A DNA stretch of 64,000 nt. Source: Flavobacteria bacterium GWA2_35_26 (GTDB taxonomy: Bacteria > Bacteroidota > Bacteroidia > Flavobacteriales > Flavobacteriaceae). The notes beneath the pieces were generated by a model. That model worked only from the letters and a program-made list of their open reading frames with translations. It was not told where the DNA came from and searched no databases. The translations under genes and the position numbers were made by a program. Position 1 is the first letter of the stretch. Each line of letters starts with the position of its first letter. Below are positions 7,347-16,888 of the stretch, in pieces. The stretch covers positions 62,001 through 126,000 of the forward strand of contig MGWH01000003.1 in NCBI GenBank assembly GCA_001800905.1, in the 5' to 3' direction.

Positions 7347-9881
7347 TTGAAACATATTTTCACAAAAGTAACTGCATTTATTCTAATTGCAATATTTATT
7401 TCTGCTTGTAACGCTGTAAAAAGAGTTCCAAACGGTAAATTTTTGTTGACTAAAAACGAAATATTCGAGAATAACAAAGTGATTTCAGATGAAACTACGT
7501 TCAGCCAATTGTACCAAAAACCAAATAGTAAAATAGCTGGAATTCCGCTTTTTTTGACTTTCAATAATTGGGCAAAACCCAATATTGACTCGACTTTTCA
7601 AGCAATACAAAATCCAATTACTACAAATCCTACTGATAAACCGGTAAACCAAAAAGGAAAATCGTTCTGGCAAAATGGCATTTCTAATTTTTTAAAAAAA
7701 ATTGGCGAACCTCCGGTGATTTTCGATCCATTAAAAACGGACAAGTCGGTATTGCGTTTATCGTATTTATATTTTAATAAAGGTTTTTTTGACGTTAAAA
7801 TCAAATCTGTTTTTGATACGATTGGACTTAAAAAAGGCCGTGTCAATTATTATATAGAACCGGGAGTTGCTTACACAATTGATTCGGTATCTACTGAAAT
7901 AGCAACGGTAGTTTTAGATTCATTGTACCAATCAACCCAATCCAATTCCATTTTAAAACCGGGGAACCAATATAAAACTGAAGATTTTGAAAATGAAAAA
8001 AACAGAATCACAACTTTATTTCGAAACAGTGGCGCCTATGATTTCCAACCGAATAATGTTAGTTTTGATATTGACACTATTCAGAAAAAAAACAAAGCTA
8101 GCGTCCGATTAAAAATTGGAGATTACAATTATCAAAATCAAGATGTAACAGTTACTGAGCCATTCAAATTGTACAAAATAAGTGACGTTAGAATTTTTAC
8201 CGATTATTCTGCTGCTGATGCCAAAGCAACACTAACGGATAGCACCGAGTATAAGAATTTTAAATTGGTAAGCCGAAATAAACTCAAATACAAACCATTT
8301 GCCATTACCAATGCAGTTTTTATTACAAAAGGTGGGTATTTTTCAGATACTAAAACCAATTTAACTAGTCGGTATTTAAGTAATTTAAAAATCTTTAATT
8401 ACCCTTCTATTATTTACGAACAAGATAAAAGAGATAGTACAGCGCAATCTCTAATTGCAAAGATATATTTGACTCCAAAAAAGAAATACAACTTTGGACA
8501 GTCATTAGATGTAACCCATTCCAATATTCAAAATATAGGTATTAGTTTTAGCCCCTCCATTTCCATACGAAATGTTTTTAATGGGGCAGAAACATTAGAA
8601 TTTTCGGGCAGAGCCAATGTGGGATCATCAAAAGATTTTGCCAACCCAAATGATGTGTTTTTTAATGCATCTGAGTTAGGTGTGGATTTAAAACTGAATT
8701 TTCCAAGAATCGTAATGCCTTTTGCAACCGAGAAAATCATTCCGAAAAGTATGATTCCATCTACCTTAATTACAACTGGTTATTCCACGCAAAAAAATAT
8801 TGGGTTAGACAAAGAAAATTTCATAGGGTCTATCAATTACAACTGGACACCCAAAACAAACAGAACTGCACGATTTGACTTATTTAATGTTCAATTTGTA
8901 CGTAATTTAAATCCTAAAAACTACTATAATGTGTACACCTCTTCTTACGATGCGTTGAACACATTGGCAAAAAATCCATCGTATCAAATTGGCGCTAATT
9001 TCTATGATGCCGATGGTAACTTAACTATTGAAAACGGAACCAATCAATTTATAAATAGCATTTTAACTCAAGCTACACCAACTTCGGCGACTGATTATGC
9101 AACCGTAAAAAGTATTGCTGAACGACAATTTAGACTTACCGAAAATGATTTTATTTTAGCTACTAATTTTAGCTATTCTACCACTACTAAAAAAGACTTA
9201 GCCGATAGCGATTTTTATCTATTTAAAACCAAAATTGAATCTGCAGGTTCTATTCTTAGTTTGTTTGCCAATGCTACGAATTTGAATAAAAATACTTCCG
9301 GCCGTTTTGAACTATTCAATTTAGAATATTCAGAATATATAAAAACAGAATTTGATTTTGTAAAATATTGGGATTTATCAAGAGAAAAAGTAATTGCGGT
9401 ACGAAGCTTTTTCGGCATAGCGATTCCGTTTGGAAATTCTGATAATATTCCTTTTTCAAGAAGTTACTATTCAGGAGGTTCCAATGATAATAGAGGTTGG
9501 AATCCCTATCGTTTAGGTCCTGGAAGCACGGGAGGAATCAATGATTTCAATGAAGCAAACATGAAATTAACTGTTAGTGCTGAATTTCGATTTAAAATTT
9601 TAGGCAGTTTAAAAGGAGCTCTTTTTGCAGATGCAGGAAATATTTGGAATGTTCTTGACAGTACCGAAGATCCAAAAGCAACATTCAATGGATTAAAAGA
9701 TCTAGAAAACATAGCTCTTGGTACCGGTTTTGGACTACGCTATGATTTAAACTTTTTTGTGCTTCGCTTTGACTTAGGTTTTAAAACCTATAATCCTGCA
9801 CAAAACAAAGATCGAAGATGGCTTAAAGATTGTAATTTCGGGCAGTCCGTATTAAATTTTGGAATAAATTATCCGTTCTAA
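7347..9881 (+). CDS. tamL: Translocation and assembly module lipoprotein TamL (BamA/TamA-like)
   Basis: 844 aa starting at a TTG codon. That start is supported because the signal peptide begins right there and ends in a lipobox with C21 (FISACNAVK). The first half (about 40-440) has POTRA-like repeats (YLYFNKGFFDVKIKS, RITTLFRNSGAYDF). The second half is an Omp85/BamA-type 16-strand barrel ending in FGQSVLNFGINYPF, with the conserved IPFSRSYYSGGSNDNRGW segment (an RGW-type motif) near the end. Members work with TamB-like proteins in outer-membrane assembly. As a lipoprotein it differs from proteobacterial TamA. Confidence 0.88.
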   Translation: MKHIFTKVTAFILIAIFISACNAVKRVPNGKFLLTKNEIFENNKVISDETTFSQLYQKPNSKIAGIPLFLTFNNWAKPNIDSTFQAIQNPITTNPTDKPVNQKGKSFWQNGISNFLKKIGEPPVIFDPLKTDKSVLRLSYLYFNKGFFDVKIKSVFDTIGLKKGRVNYYIEPGVAYTIDSVSTEIATVVLDSLYQSTQSNSILKPGNQYKTEDFENEKNRITTLFRNSGAYDFQPNNVSFDIDTIQKKNKASVRLKIGDYNYQNQDVTVTEPFKLYKISDVRIFTDYSAADAKATLTDSTEYKNFKLVSRNKLKYKPFAITNAVFITKGGYFSDTKTNLTSRYLSNLKIFNYPSIIYEQDKRDSTAQSLIAKIYLTPKKKYNFGQSLDVTHSNIQNIGISFSPSISIRNVFNGAETLEFSGRANVGSSKDFANPNDVFFNASELGVDLKLNFPRIVMPFATEKIIPKSMIPSTLITTGYSTQKNIGLDKENFIGSINYNWTPKTNRTARFDLFNVQFVRNLNPKNYYNVYTSSYDALNTLAKNPSYQIGANFYDADGNLTIENGTNQFINSILTQATPTSATDYATVKSIAERQFRLTENDFILATNFSYSTTTKKDLADSDFYLFKTKIESAGSILSLFANATNLNKNTSGRFELFNLEYSEYIKTEFDFVKYWDLSREKVIAVRSFFGIAIPFGNSDNIPFSRSYYSGGSNDNRGWNPYRLGPGSTGGINDFNEANMKLTVSAEFRFKILGSLKGALFADAGNIWNVLDSTEDPKATFNGLKDLENIALGTGFGLRYDLNFFVLRFDLGFKTYNPAQNKDRRWLKDCNFGQSVLNFGINYPF

Positions 9882-9895
9882 TACTAATTAATTCT

Positions 9896-9903
9896 TATTT
9901 TTG
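9896..9903 (+). promoter_or_regulatory. Predicted promoter -7 box of fbaA
   Basis: TATTTTTG matches TAnnTTTG and is followed by a 35-bp A-rich leader with repeated AAAAACAA before the ATG at 9939, typical of strongly expressed Flavobacterium genes. Confidence 0.6.
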
Positions 9904-9938
9904 CGAACTCAAACTAAAAACAACTAAAAACAATTACA

Positions 9939-11006
9939 ATGTCACACAACATCAAACCAGGAGTTGCAACTGGAGATCAAGTACAAGAGATCTTTAATTA
10001 TGCAAAAGAAAAAGGTTTTGCACTTCCTGCAGTTAACGTAACTGGATCAAGCACAATCAACGGAGTTATTGAAACAGCAGCCAAATTAAATGCGCCTGTT
10101 ATTATTCAATTTTCTAATGGTGGTGCTCAATTTAATGCTGGAAAAGGATTATCTAATGCAAGTGAAAAAGCAGCTATCGCTGGTGGAATTGCAGGAGCTC
10201 TTCATATCCATACTTTAGCAGAAGCTTACGGAGCAACTGTAATTTTACACACAGATCACTGTGCTAAAAAATTATTACCTTGGATTGACGGTTTATTGGA
10301 TGCCTCTGAAAAACATTTTGCTGCAACTGGAAAACCATTATTTTCTTCACACATGATTGACTTGTCAGAAGAGCCAATTGAAGAAAACATCGAAATCTGT
10401 AAAGAATATTTAGCTCGTATGAGCAAAATGGGAATGACATTAGAAATCGAATTAGGAATTACTGGTGGTGAAGAAGATGGTGTTGACAACTCTGATGTTG
10501 ATAGTTCAAAATTATACACTCAACCTGAAGAAGTAGCCTATGCTTACGAAGAATTATCAAAAGTAAGCCCTAAATTTACTATTGCTGCTGCTTTTGGAAA
10601 CGTACACGGAGTATACAAACCAGGTAACGTAAAATTAACTCCAAAAATCTTGAAAAACTCTCAAGACTTCGTTCAAAACAAATACAACACAGGAGCTAAT
10701 CCAGTTGATTTTGTTTTCCACGGTGGATCTGGTTCAACTTTAGAAGAAATTAGAGAGTCTATTGGTTATGGTGTTGTTAAAATGAACATCGATACTGATT
10801 TACAATTTGCATACACTGAAGGAATTCGTGATTATATGGTTAAAAACATTGACTATTTGAAAACACAAATTGGTAACCCAGAAGGTGCTGATGTTCCTAA
10901 CAAAAAATACTACGATCCAAGAAAATGGATTCGCGAAAGTGAAGTTACATTCAACACAAGATTAGAGCAAGCATTTGCTGACTTGAACAATGTAAACACT
11001 CTATAA
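9939..11006 (+). CDS. fbaA: Class II fructose-bisphosphate aldolase
   Basis: 355 aa, class IIA length. The catalytic D106 and zinc ligand H107 lie in ILHTDHCAKK. The other zinc-site histidines are in AFGNVHGVY and FVFHGGSGST. The enzyme interconverts fructose-1,6-bisphosphate with DHAP and glyceraldehyde-3-phosphate in glycolysis and gluconeogenesis. Gluconeogenic flow would be needed for growth on the acetate and peptides handled elsewhere in the window. Codon choice is regular, and the A-rich leader suggests high expression. Confidence 0.97.
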   Translation: MSHNIKPGVATGDQVQEIFNYAKEKGFALPAVNVTGSSTINGVIETAAKLNAPVIIQFSNGGAQFNAGKGLSNASEKAAIAGGIAGALHIHTLAEAYGATVILHTDHCAKKLLPWIDGLLDASEKHFAATGKPLFSSHMIDLSEEPIEENIEICKEYLARMSKMGMTLEIELGITGGEEDGVDNSDVDSSKLYTQPEEVAYAYEELSKVSPKFTIAAAFGNVHGVYKPGNVKLTPKILKNSQDFVQNKYNTGANPVDFVFHGGSGSTLEEIRESIGYGVVKMNIDTDLQFAYTEGIRDYMVKNIDYLKTQIGNPEGADVPNKKYYDPRKWIRESEVTFNTRLEQAFADLNNVNTL

Positions 11007-11016
11007 TTAACCATTG

Positions 11017-11048
11017 ACCATTGACAATTCAATTGAATTGTCAATGGT
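11017..11048. repeat. Perfect 32-bp palindrome between fbaA and accD
   Basis: The two 16-bp halves are exact reverse complements: the left arm begins ACCATTGACAATTCAA and the right arm ends TTGAATTGTCAATGGT. An extra partial copy, ACCATTGA, precedes it at 11010-11017. No loop is left when it is fully paired, and there is no clear T run, so it is not a classic terminator. It could be a processing or attenuation hairpin, or a short mobile palindromic repeat. Confidence 0.75.
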
Positions 11049-11066
11049 TTATTATTTAGTACAACT

Positions 11067-11921
11067 ATGGCTTGGTTTAAAAGACACGAAAAAGGAATCA
11101 CTACTCCTACCGAAGACAAAATGGATGTTCCAAAAGGTCTATGGTACAAATCTCCAACAGGAAAAATTATTGATGCAGAGGAATTAGCACGTAACTTATA
11201 TGTGAGTCCTGAAGATGATTTCCACGTTAGAATTGGAAGTGAAACCTATTTCGAAATCTTATTTGACAATAATGAGTTTGTTGAATTGGATAAAAACATG
11301 ACATCTAAAGATTCATTGCATTTTGTTGACACCAAAAAATATTCAGACCGTCTTAAAGATGTTAGTTCAAAGACAAAATTGAATGATGCGGTTCGAACTG
11401 CTGTTGGAAAATCAAAAGGAAAAGATCTAGTAGTTTGTTGTATGGATTTTGCTTTTATTGGAGGTTCTATTGGAGGTGTTGTGGGAGAAAAAATCGTAAG
11501 AGGAATTGACCATGCAATCCAACACAAATTGCCTTTTGTAATGATTTCAAAGTCAGGGGGTGCTCGTATGATGGAAGCGGCGTTTTCACTAATGCAGTTA
11601 GCTAAAACTTCGGTAAAATTAGTACAATTAGCCGAAGCTAAATTACCTTACATCTCACTTTGTACTGATCCAACCACAGGTGGAACTACAGCTTCTTATG
11701 CCATGTTAGGAGATATTAATATTTCTGAGCCTGGAGCTTTAATTGGATTTGCAGGACCCCGTGTAGTTAGAGATACAACAGGAAAAGATTTGCCGGAAGG
11801 TTTTCAAACTGCTGAATTTCTATTAGAGCATGGTTTCTTAGATTTTATCACACCAAGAAAAGAACTAAAAGACAATATCAATTTATATATCGATTTGATT
11901 CAAAACAACGATATTCGATAG
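11067..11921 (+). CDS. accD: Acetyl-CoA carboxylase carboxyltransferase beta subunit
   Basis: 284 aa. The crotonase-like carboxyltransferase core is clear: [54 protein letters not shown] and IGFAGPRVV. With AccA it transfers CO2 from biotin to acetyl-CoA to make malonyl-CoA. The N-terminus aligns with the zinc ribbon of E. coli AccD, but the four cysteines are absent: the first pair is replaced by S29/G32 in YKSPTGK and the second by S47/D50 in VSPEDDF. The fold may persist without zinc. Confidence 0.95.
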   Translation: MAWFKRHEKGITTPTEDKMDVPKGLWYKSPTGKIIDAEELARNLYVSPEDDFHVRIGSETYFEILFDNNEFVELDKNMTSKDSLHFVDTKKYSDRLKDVSSKTKLNDAVRTAVGKSKGKDLVVCCMDFAFIGGSIGGVVGEKIVRGIDHAIQHKLPFVMISKSGGARMMEAAFSLMQLAKTSVKLVQLAEAKLPYISLCTDPTTGGTTASYAMLGDINISEPGALIGFAGPRVVRDTTGKDLPEGFQTAEFLLEHGFLDFITPRKELKDNINLYIDLIQNNDIR

Positions 11922-11943
11922 TCAATAAGATAGTTACAAAAAG

Positions 11944-11978
11944 AACCCCAAAAGGCAAATTGCTTTTTGGGGTTTTTT
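11944..11978. terminator. Bidirectional terminator between accD and the convergent permease gene
   Basis: The stem AACCCCAAAA / TTTTGGGGTT (11944-11953 with 11965-11974) is extended inward by GC pairs, with a small loop and a T run to 11978 on the plus strand. It lies between the stop of accD (11921) and the stop of the minus-strand gene (11998). Confidence 0.85.
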
Positions 11979-11997
11979 ATATACTAAAAGTAATGAT

Positions 11998-13248
11998 TTA
12001 CATTCCTGTTCTTATCGCTTCTACTGGATCTAATTTAGAAGCTGTTATGGCTGGTAAAATACCTGAAATAAGTCCTATAATTGCTGCTAAACTAGTTCCT
12101 AGCAACACATTACTCATACTCAATACAAATTCAAAATCCATGGCTTTTGTTAATACAACTGATATTATCCAAACCAAAAGTAGCCCAACTGCACCTCCAA
12201 TAACTGAAAGGATCACGGCTTCAAATAAAAATTGAAACAAGATAAATCTATTTTTAGCTCCAAGTGATTTTTGGATTCCAATTAAATTGGTTCGCTCTTT
12301 AACCGAAACAAACATAATATTAGCAATCCCAAATCCACCAACTAACAATGAAAATCCACTAATGATCCATCCTACTACATTCATTTGACCTACAATTCCA
12401 TCAATCAAATCTGTAAATCCAGATAAAACATTGATAAAAAAGTTGTCTATTTCATCAGTTTTCATACCACGATAATTTCGCAATTTTTGAGTAAGTTCCG
12501 CTTTAAAAGCATCCATATCAACCCCTTTTTCTGGTTTTATTAGTATTACTGGAGTTAAGGCGTCATTGTTATCGCCATACATTCGTCTTAAAAAATTAAC
12601 AGGAATAAAAACCGAAGTATCGCTACTATCACCAAAAATTCCTGCACCTTGTTTTTTCAAAACGCCAATTACCGTAAACCGTTGACCATACAATCTAATG
12701 TTTTTACCAATGGGATTGGCTCCTTCAAAAAGACCCGATGCTATTTCATTTCCTAAAACAATAACGGCCGAGCCAGAATTAGATTCTGATTCATTGTAAA
12801 AACGACCTTCGTCAAATTCTAAACCTTCAATTTCGATAAACTCATGAGAAACAGGAACTACATTAATATCGCTCACTGAAGCCGATTGGTATTTTATCGA
12901 TTCTCTATTTACAAAAAATTGAAAAGCCATTTGGTTCACATTATTCATAGAACCTTTTAAATATTCGTATTCATCATATTTAACATTTGGAAATTGTTCT
13001 CTTTTCCATTGTGGAATTTCAGAGGGGCCAAAAGAAAAACGCATTAAATAAATGGTGTTTTTATCTAAACTACTCAAGTCTTTTTTAATTTTTCGATCCA
13101 GAGAATCTACTGCCGCAAGGACTGCAATAATTGAAAATATTCCAATTGTTACCCCTAATAATGAAAGTAAAGTCCTGAGTTTATTATTGCGCAATGCATT
13201 TAATGCAAACCTAAAACTCTCTTTTAATAATCGAAGATATACTAACAT
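11998..13248 (-). CDS. MacB-like ABC transporter permease (FtsX family)
   Basis: 416 aa. One N-terminal membrane segment (about 20-45, TLLSLLGVTIGIFSIIAVLA) precedes a large periplasmic MacB-type domain (about 50-280). Three membrane segments follow (about 290-410), with the FtsX-type cytoplasmic sequence RTNLIGIQKSLGAKNRFI and the ending GILPAITASKLDPVEAIR. It is the permease half of a MacAB/LolCDE-like mechanotransmission transporter. The ATPase is not encoded next to it, so the substrate is unknown. It is convergent with accD. Confidence 0.9.
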   Translation of the reverse strand: MLVYLRLLKESFRFALNALRNNKLRTLLSLLGVTIGIFSIIAVLAAVDSLDRKIKKDLSSLDKNTIYLMRFSFGPSEIPQWKREQFPNVKYDEYEYLKGSMNNVNQMAFQFFVNRESIKYQSASVSDINVVPVSHEFIEIEGLEFDEGRFYNESESNSGSAVIVLGNEIASGLFEGANPIGKNIRLYGQRFTVIGVLKKQGAGIFGDSSDTSVFIPVNFLRRMYGDNNDALTPVILIKPEKGVDMDAFKAELTQKLRNYRGMKTDEIDNFFINVLSGFTDLIDGIVGQMNVVGWIISGFSLLVGGFGIANIMFVSVKERTNLIGIQKSLGAKNRFILFQFLFEAVILSVIGGAVGLLLVWIISVVLTKAMDFEFVLSMSNVLLGTSLAAIIGLISGILPAITASKLDPVEAIRTGM

Positions 13249-13383
13249 ACTTTTTTTCTTTTGTAACCATGTAAAATTCAGTAAATTTTATTCAAAAACC
13301 TAATATAAATTAGTTGGAAGATAAGTGTCTATATTTCTCAGAATGTTACAGCTTTAGATGGATATTTATAATCAAAAAAAAAC

Positions 13384-13391
13384 TATTTTTG
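13384..13391 (+). promoter_or_regulatory. Predicted promoter -7 box of purH
   Basis: TATTTTTG matches TAnnTTTG, 23 bp before the ATG of purH at 13415. No purine riboswitch fold was recognised in the 166-bp gap. Confidence 0.55.
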
Positions 13392-13414
13392 CACTTTAAA
13401 TTTTTAACTACACA

Positions 13415-14941
13415 ATGAGCACAACTAAATCTATTCAATCTGCATTAATTTCAGTATTTTCAAAAGACGGTCTTGAACCAATTGTACGAAAATTGCATTC
13501 ACAAAATGTAACCCTTTACTCTACAGGTGGAACCGAAGATTTCATCAAAAACCTAGGCATTCCCGTAATTCCAGTTGAAGATGTAACTTCATATCCATCA
13601 ATCCTTGGTGGAAGAGTAAAAACATTACATCCAAAAGTGTTTGGAGGGATCTTAAACCGTCAAGACAATGAAAGTGATGTGCAACAAATGAAAGAATATG
13701 ATATTCCTCAGATTGATTTAGTTATTGTTGACTTGTATCCGTTTGAAAAAACAGTTGCTTCTGGTGCTAGTGAAGCTGACATCATTGAAAAAATTGATAT
13801 TGGTGGAATTTCATTGATTCGTGCCGCTGCCAAAAATTTCAAGGATACTGTTATTGTGGCTTCTGTTGATGATTACAGCTTGTTTTTAGATATGATTACT
13901 GCTCAAAATGGCGCTACAACATTGGAAGACAGAAAGCTTTTGGCAACCAAAGCTTTCCACGTTTCATCACATTACGATGGAGCTATCTTTAATTATTTCA
14001 ATACAGACGAAACTATTTATAAAGAAAGTATTGCCAACGGACAAGTATTGCGTTACGGAGAAAACCCACATCAAAAAGGATTTTTCTTTGGCGAATTTGA
14101 CAAAATGTTCAACAAAGTTCACGGAAAAGAGTTGTCTTATAACAACCTTCTTGATGTAGATGCTGCCGTAAATTTAATTGCTGAATTTAAAAATGACGGT
14201 CCTACATTTGCTATCCTAAAACACAATAATGCGTGTGGATTGGCCTCAAGAAAAACGATTAGTGAGGCTTACTTAGCAGCTTTAGCGTGTGATCCAACTT
14301 CTGCTTTTGGCGGAGTGCTAATTGCCAATACAAAAATTGATGTAGCCACTGCATCCGAAATCAACAAGTTGTTCTGCGAAGTAGTTATCGCACCCGCTTT
14401 TGATACAGAAGCCATCGCAATTTTAGAAGAAAAGAAAAACCGAATTATATTAGTTCAAAATGAAGTGGCTTTGCCACAAAGACAAGTTCGTACTTGCTTG
14501 AACGGAATTTTAGTTCAAGACAGAAATAACATTACCGATACCAAAGAAGATTTAAAAACCGTTACACTAACAGCTCCAACTGCTCAAGAAGTAGACGATT
14601 TAATTTTTGCATCTAAAGTGTGCAAAAACACAAAATCGAACACTATTGTTTTTGCTAAAAACGGCACACTTATCTCATCTGGAACAGGACAAACCTCTAG
14701 AGTTGATGCTTTAATGCAAGCAATTGACAAAGCCAATGCCTTTGGTTTTGACTTGAATGGAGCCTCTATGGCTAGTGATGCTTTCTTCCCATTTCCTGAC
14801 TGTGTGGAATTGGCTAAAAAAGCAGGAATCACAGCTGTAATTCAACCTGGTGGATCTATTAAAGATCAGTTAAGTATTGACTATTGTAATGAAAATAAAT
14901 TAGCAATGGTATTTACAGGAACACGTCATTTTAAACATTAA
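13415..14941 (+). CDS. purH: Bifunctional AICAR transformylase / IMP cyclohydrolase
   Basis: 508 aa, usual PurH length. The N-terminal MGS-like cyclohydrolase domain (about 1-150) has LYSTGGTEDFIK, ILGGRVKTLHPK and EKIDIGGISLIRAAAKNF. The C-terminal AICAR formyltransferase domain has LRYGENPHQKGFFF, ILKHNNACG and DPTSAFGGV, ending SIDYCNENKLAMVFTGTRHFKH. It performs the last two steps of IMP synthesis. It stands alone, ahead of the rod-shape operon. Confidence 0.97.
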   Translation: MSTTKSIQSALISVFSKDGLEPIVRKLHSQNVTLYSTGGTEDFIKNLGIPVIPVEDVTSYPSILGGRVKTLHPKVFGGILNRQDNESDVQQMKEYDIPQIDLVIVDLYPFEKTVASGASEADIIEKIDIGGISLIRAAAKNFKDTVIVASVDDYSLFLDMITAQNGATTLEDRKLLATKAFHVSSHYDGAIFNYFNTDETIYKESIANGQVLRYGENPHQKGFFFGEFDKMFNKVHGKELSYNNLLDVDAAVNLIAEFKNDGPTFAILKHNNACGLASRKTISEAYLAALACDPTSAFGGVLIANTKIDVATASEINKLFCEVVIAPAFDTEAIAILEEKKNRIILVQNEVALPQRQVRTCLNGILVQDRNNITDTKEDLKTVTLTAPTAQEVDDLIFASKVCKNTKSNTIVFAKNGTLISSGTGQTSRVDALMQAIDKANAFGFDLNGASMASDAFFPFPDCVELAKKAGITAVIQPGGSIKDQLSIDYCNENKLAMVFTGTRHFKH

Positions 14942-14947
14942 TTTGTT

Positions 14948-14955
14948 TAACTTTG
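14948..14955 (+). promoter_or_regulatory. Predicted promoter -7 box of the mre operon
   Basis: TAACTTTG matches TAnnTTTG, 40 bp before the mreB ATG and just after the purH stop. Confidence 0.55.
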
Positions 14956-14994
14956 CTTGTTATTTAATTTTAAATTTAAAACCCAATTACGCTT

Positions 14995-16023
14995 ATGGGA
15001 TTTTTTGATTTCATGACCGAGGATATTGCAATCGACCTTGGTACCGCAAACACACTAATTATTCACAACGATAAAGTTGTTATAGATAGCCCTTCTATTG
15101 TAGCTAGAGATAGAATTTCTGGTAAAATCATTGCTGTTGGTAAAGAAGCCAACATGATGCAGGGTAAAACTCACGAAAACATAAAAACAATTCGTCCTCT
15201 TAAAGATGGAGTAATTGCTGATTTCGACGCTTCGGAGAAAATGATTAATATGTTTATTAAAAGTATTCCTGCGCTGAAAAAAAGAATGTTTACACCTGCT
15301 TTACGTATGGTGGTTTGTATTCCATCTGGTATTACCGAAGTGGAGATGAGAGCGGTAAAAGAATCCTGTGAAAGAGTAAATGGTAAAGAAGTATATTTGA
15401 TTCACGAACCTATGGCAGCAGCGATTGGTATTGGAATTGACATTATGCAACCAAAAGGAAATATGATTGTAGATATCGGTGGTGGTACTACTGAGATTGC
15501 CGTAATAGCTCTTGGCGGAATTGTTTGTGATAAATCGGTTAAAATTGCAGGGGATGTTTTTACAAATGACATCATTTATTACATGCGTACACAACACAAC
15601 TTATTTGTTGGAGAAAGTACAGCAGAGAAAATTAAAATTCAAATTGGAGCCGCTTTAGAAGATTTAGAAACTCCTCCAGAAGACATGTCAGTTCAAGGAC
15701 GTGATTTGTTAACTGGAAAACCTAAACAAGTAGAGGTTTCTCATCGTGAAATCGCAAAAGCTTTAGATAAATCTATCCAACGTATCGAAGATGCAATTAT
15801 GGAAACTTTATCTCAAACACCCCCAGAATTAGCAGCAGATATTTACAATACAGGAATCTATCTTGCAGGTGGAGGATCAATGTTGCGAGGTCTAGATAAA
15901 CGTATTTCTTTAAAAACTGATCTTCCGGTTTATATTGCTGAAGATCCTTTAAGAGCAGTAGTAAGAGGAACTGGTATGGCGCTTAAAAATATCAACAGAT
16001 TTAAAAGTATCTTGATTAAATAG
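14995..16023 (+). CDS. mreB: Rod shape-determining protein MreB
   Basis: 342 aa actin-family ATPase. Phosphate 1 motif DLGTANTLI near residue 13, phosphate 2 motif MIVDIGGGTTEIAVI, and adenosine motif GIYLAGGGSMLRGLD are intact. It forms membrane-bound filaments that guide the elongasome (MreCD, PBP2, RodA), all encoded directly downstream in order. Confidence 0.98.
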   Translation: MGFFDFMTEDIAIDLGTANTLIIHNDKVVIDSPSIVARDRISGKIIAVGKEANMMQGKTHENIKTIRPLKDGVIADFDASEKMINMFIKSIPALKKRMFTPALRMVVCIPSGITEVEMRAVKESCERVNGKEVYLIHEPMAAAIGIGIDIMQPKGNMIVDIGGGTTEIAVIALGGIVCDKSVKIAGDVFTNDIIYYMRTQHNLFVGESTAEKIKIQIGAALEDLETPPEDMSVQGRDLLTGKPKQVEVSHREIAKALDKSIQRIEDAIMETLSQTPPELAADIYNTGIYLAGGGSMLRGLDKRISLKTDLPVYIAEDPLRAVVRGTGMALKNINRFKSILIK

Positions 16024-16063
16024 TCTTTCTCAAAAAAGAAGTCATAAATAATACATTTATAAA

Positions 16064-16888
16064 ATGCAGCAAATATTTACTTTTATATTTAAAAACAGTA
16101 ATCGCTTACTGTTTTTGCTGCTTTTAGGTATTTCGTTATCACTTACAATTCAATCCCATTCATTTCATAGAAGTAAAGTGATTAGTTCTGCTAATTTCAT
16201 GAGTGGCGGTGTATATGAAAAACTGAGCGAATTTGATGAGTACTTGAATTTAAAATCTCAAAATGAAGCATTGGCTCAAGAAAATGCTGCATTAAAAAGT
16301 TTGTTATTCAACAAAAAAGATTCCACTGTAGTTGCCAAATTAGATAGTATCAAAGGAGTAAAACCTACTGATATTATTGTCTCTAAAGTAATTCACAATT
16401 CCTATAATGTTCACGAGAATTACCTTACTTTAAATTCGGGCGAACTCCAAGGAGTTAAACCTGATATGGGAGTAATCAATAGTTTAGGAATTGTTGGGAT
16501 TGTCGACAATACTTCACCGCGCTATGCAACTGTAATTAGTATTTTGAACAAAAAATCACAAATAAATGCTAAGGTTAAAAAATCAAATCACTTTGGTTCA
16601 TTGATTTGGAATGGGAAAAGCACAGGATTTGTACAATTGATTGATGTTCCAAGATTAGCTTCTGTGAGAAAAGGAGACACTATTGTAACTGGTGGCCAAT
16701 CGGTAATTTTCCCTGAAAACATCAACATTGGCACAATTGACAAAGTATATATTGATAATGAAACTAATTACTATACCCTAGATATTAAATTGTTCAATGA
16801 TATGACTAACCTAGGTCATGTGTATATAATTAAAGGAAAGGACAGACAAGAAATTATCAATCTAGAAAAACGAGAAGAAGATGAATAG
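16064..16888 (+). CDS. mreC: Rod shape-determining protein MreC
   Basis: 274 aa. One N-terminal membrane segment (about 14-30, RLLFLLLLGISLSLTI), a coiled-coil region (about 60-85, SQNEALAQENAALKSLL), then the beta-rich periplasmic MreC domain with NSLGIVGIVDNTSPRYATV and GDTIVTGGQSVIFPENI. It links MreB to PBP2/RodA and activates wall synthesis. Its last bases overlap mreD by 8 bp, implying translational coupling. Confidence 0.95.
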   Translation: MQQIFTFIFKNSNRLLFLLLLGISLSLTIQSHSFHRSKVISSANFMSGGVYEKLSEFDEYLNLKSQNEALAQENAALKSLLFNKKDSTVVAKLDSIKGVKPTDIIVSKVIHNSYNVHENYLTLNSGELQGVKPDMGVINSLGIVGIVDNTSPRYATVISILNKKSQINAKVKKSNHFGSLIWNGKSTGFVQLIDVPRLASVRKGDTIVTGGQSVIFPENINIGTIDKVYIDNETNYYTLDIKLFNDMTNLGHVYIIKGKDRQEIINLEKREEDE

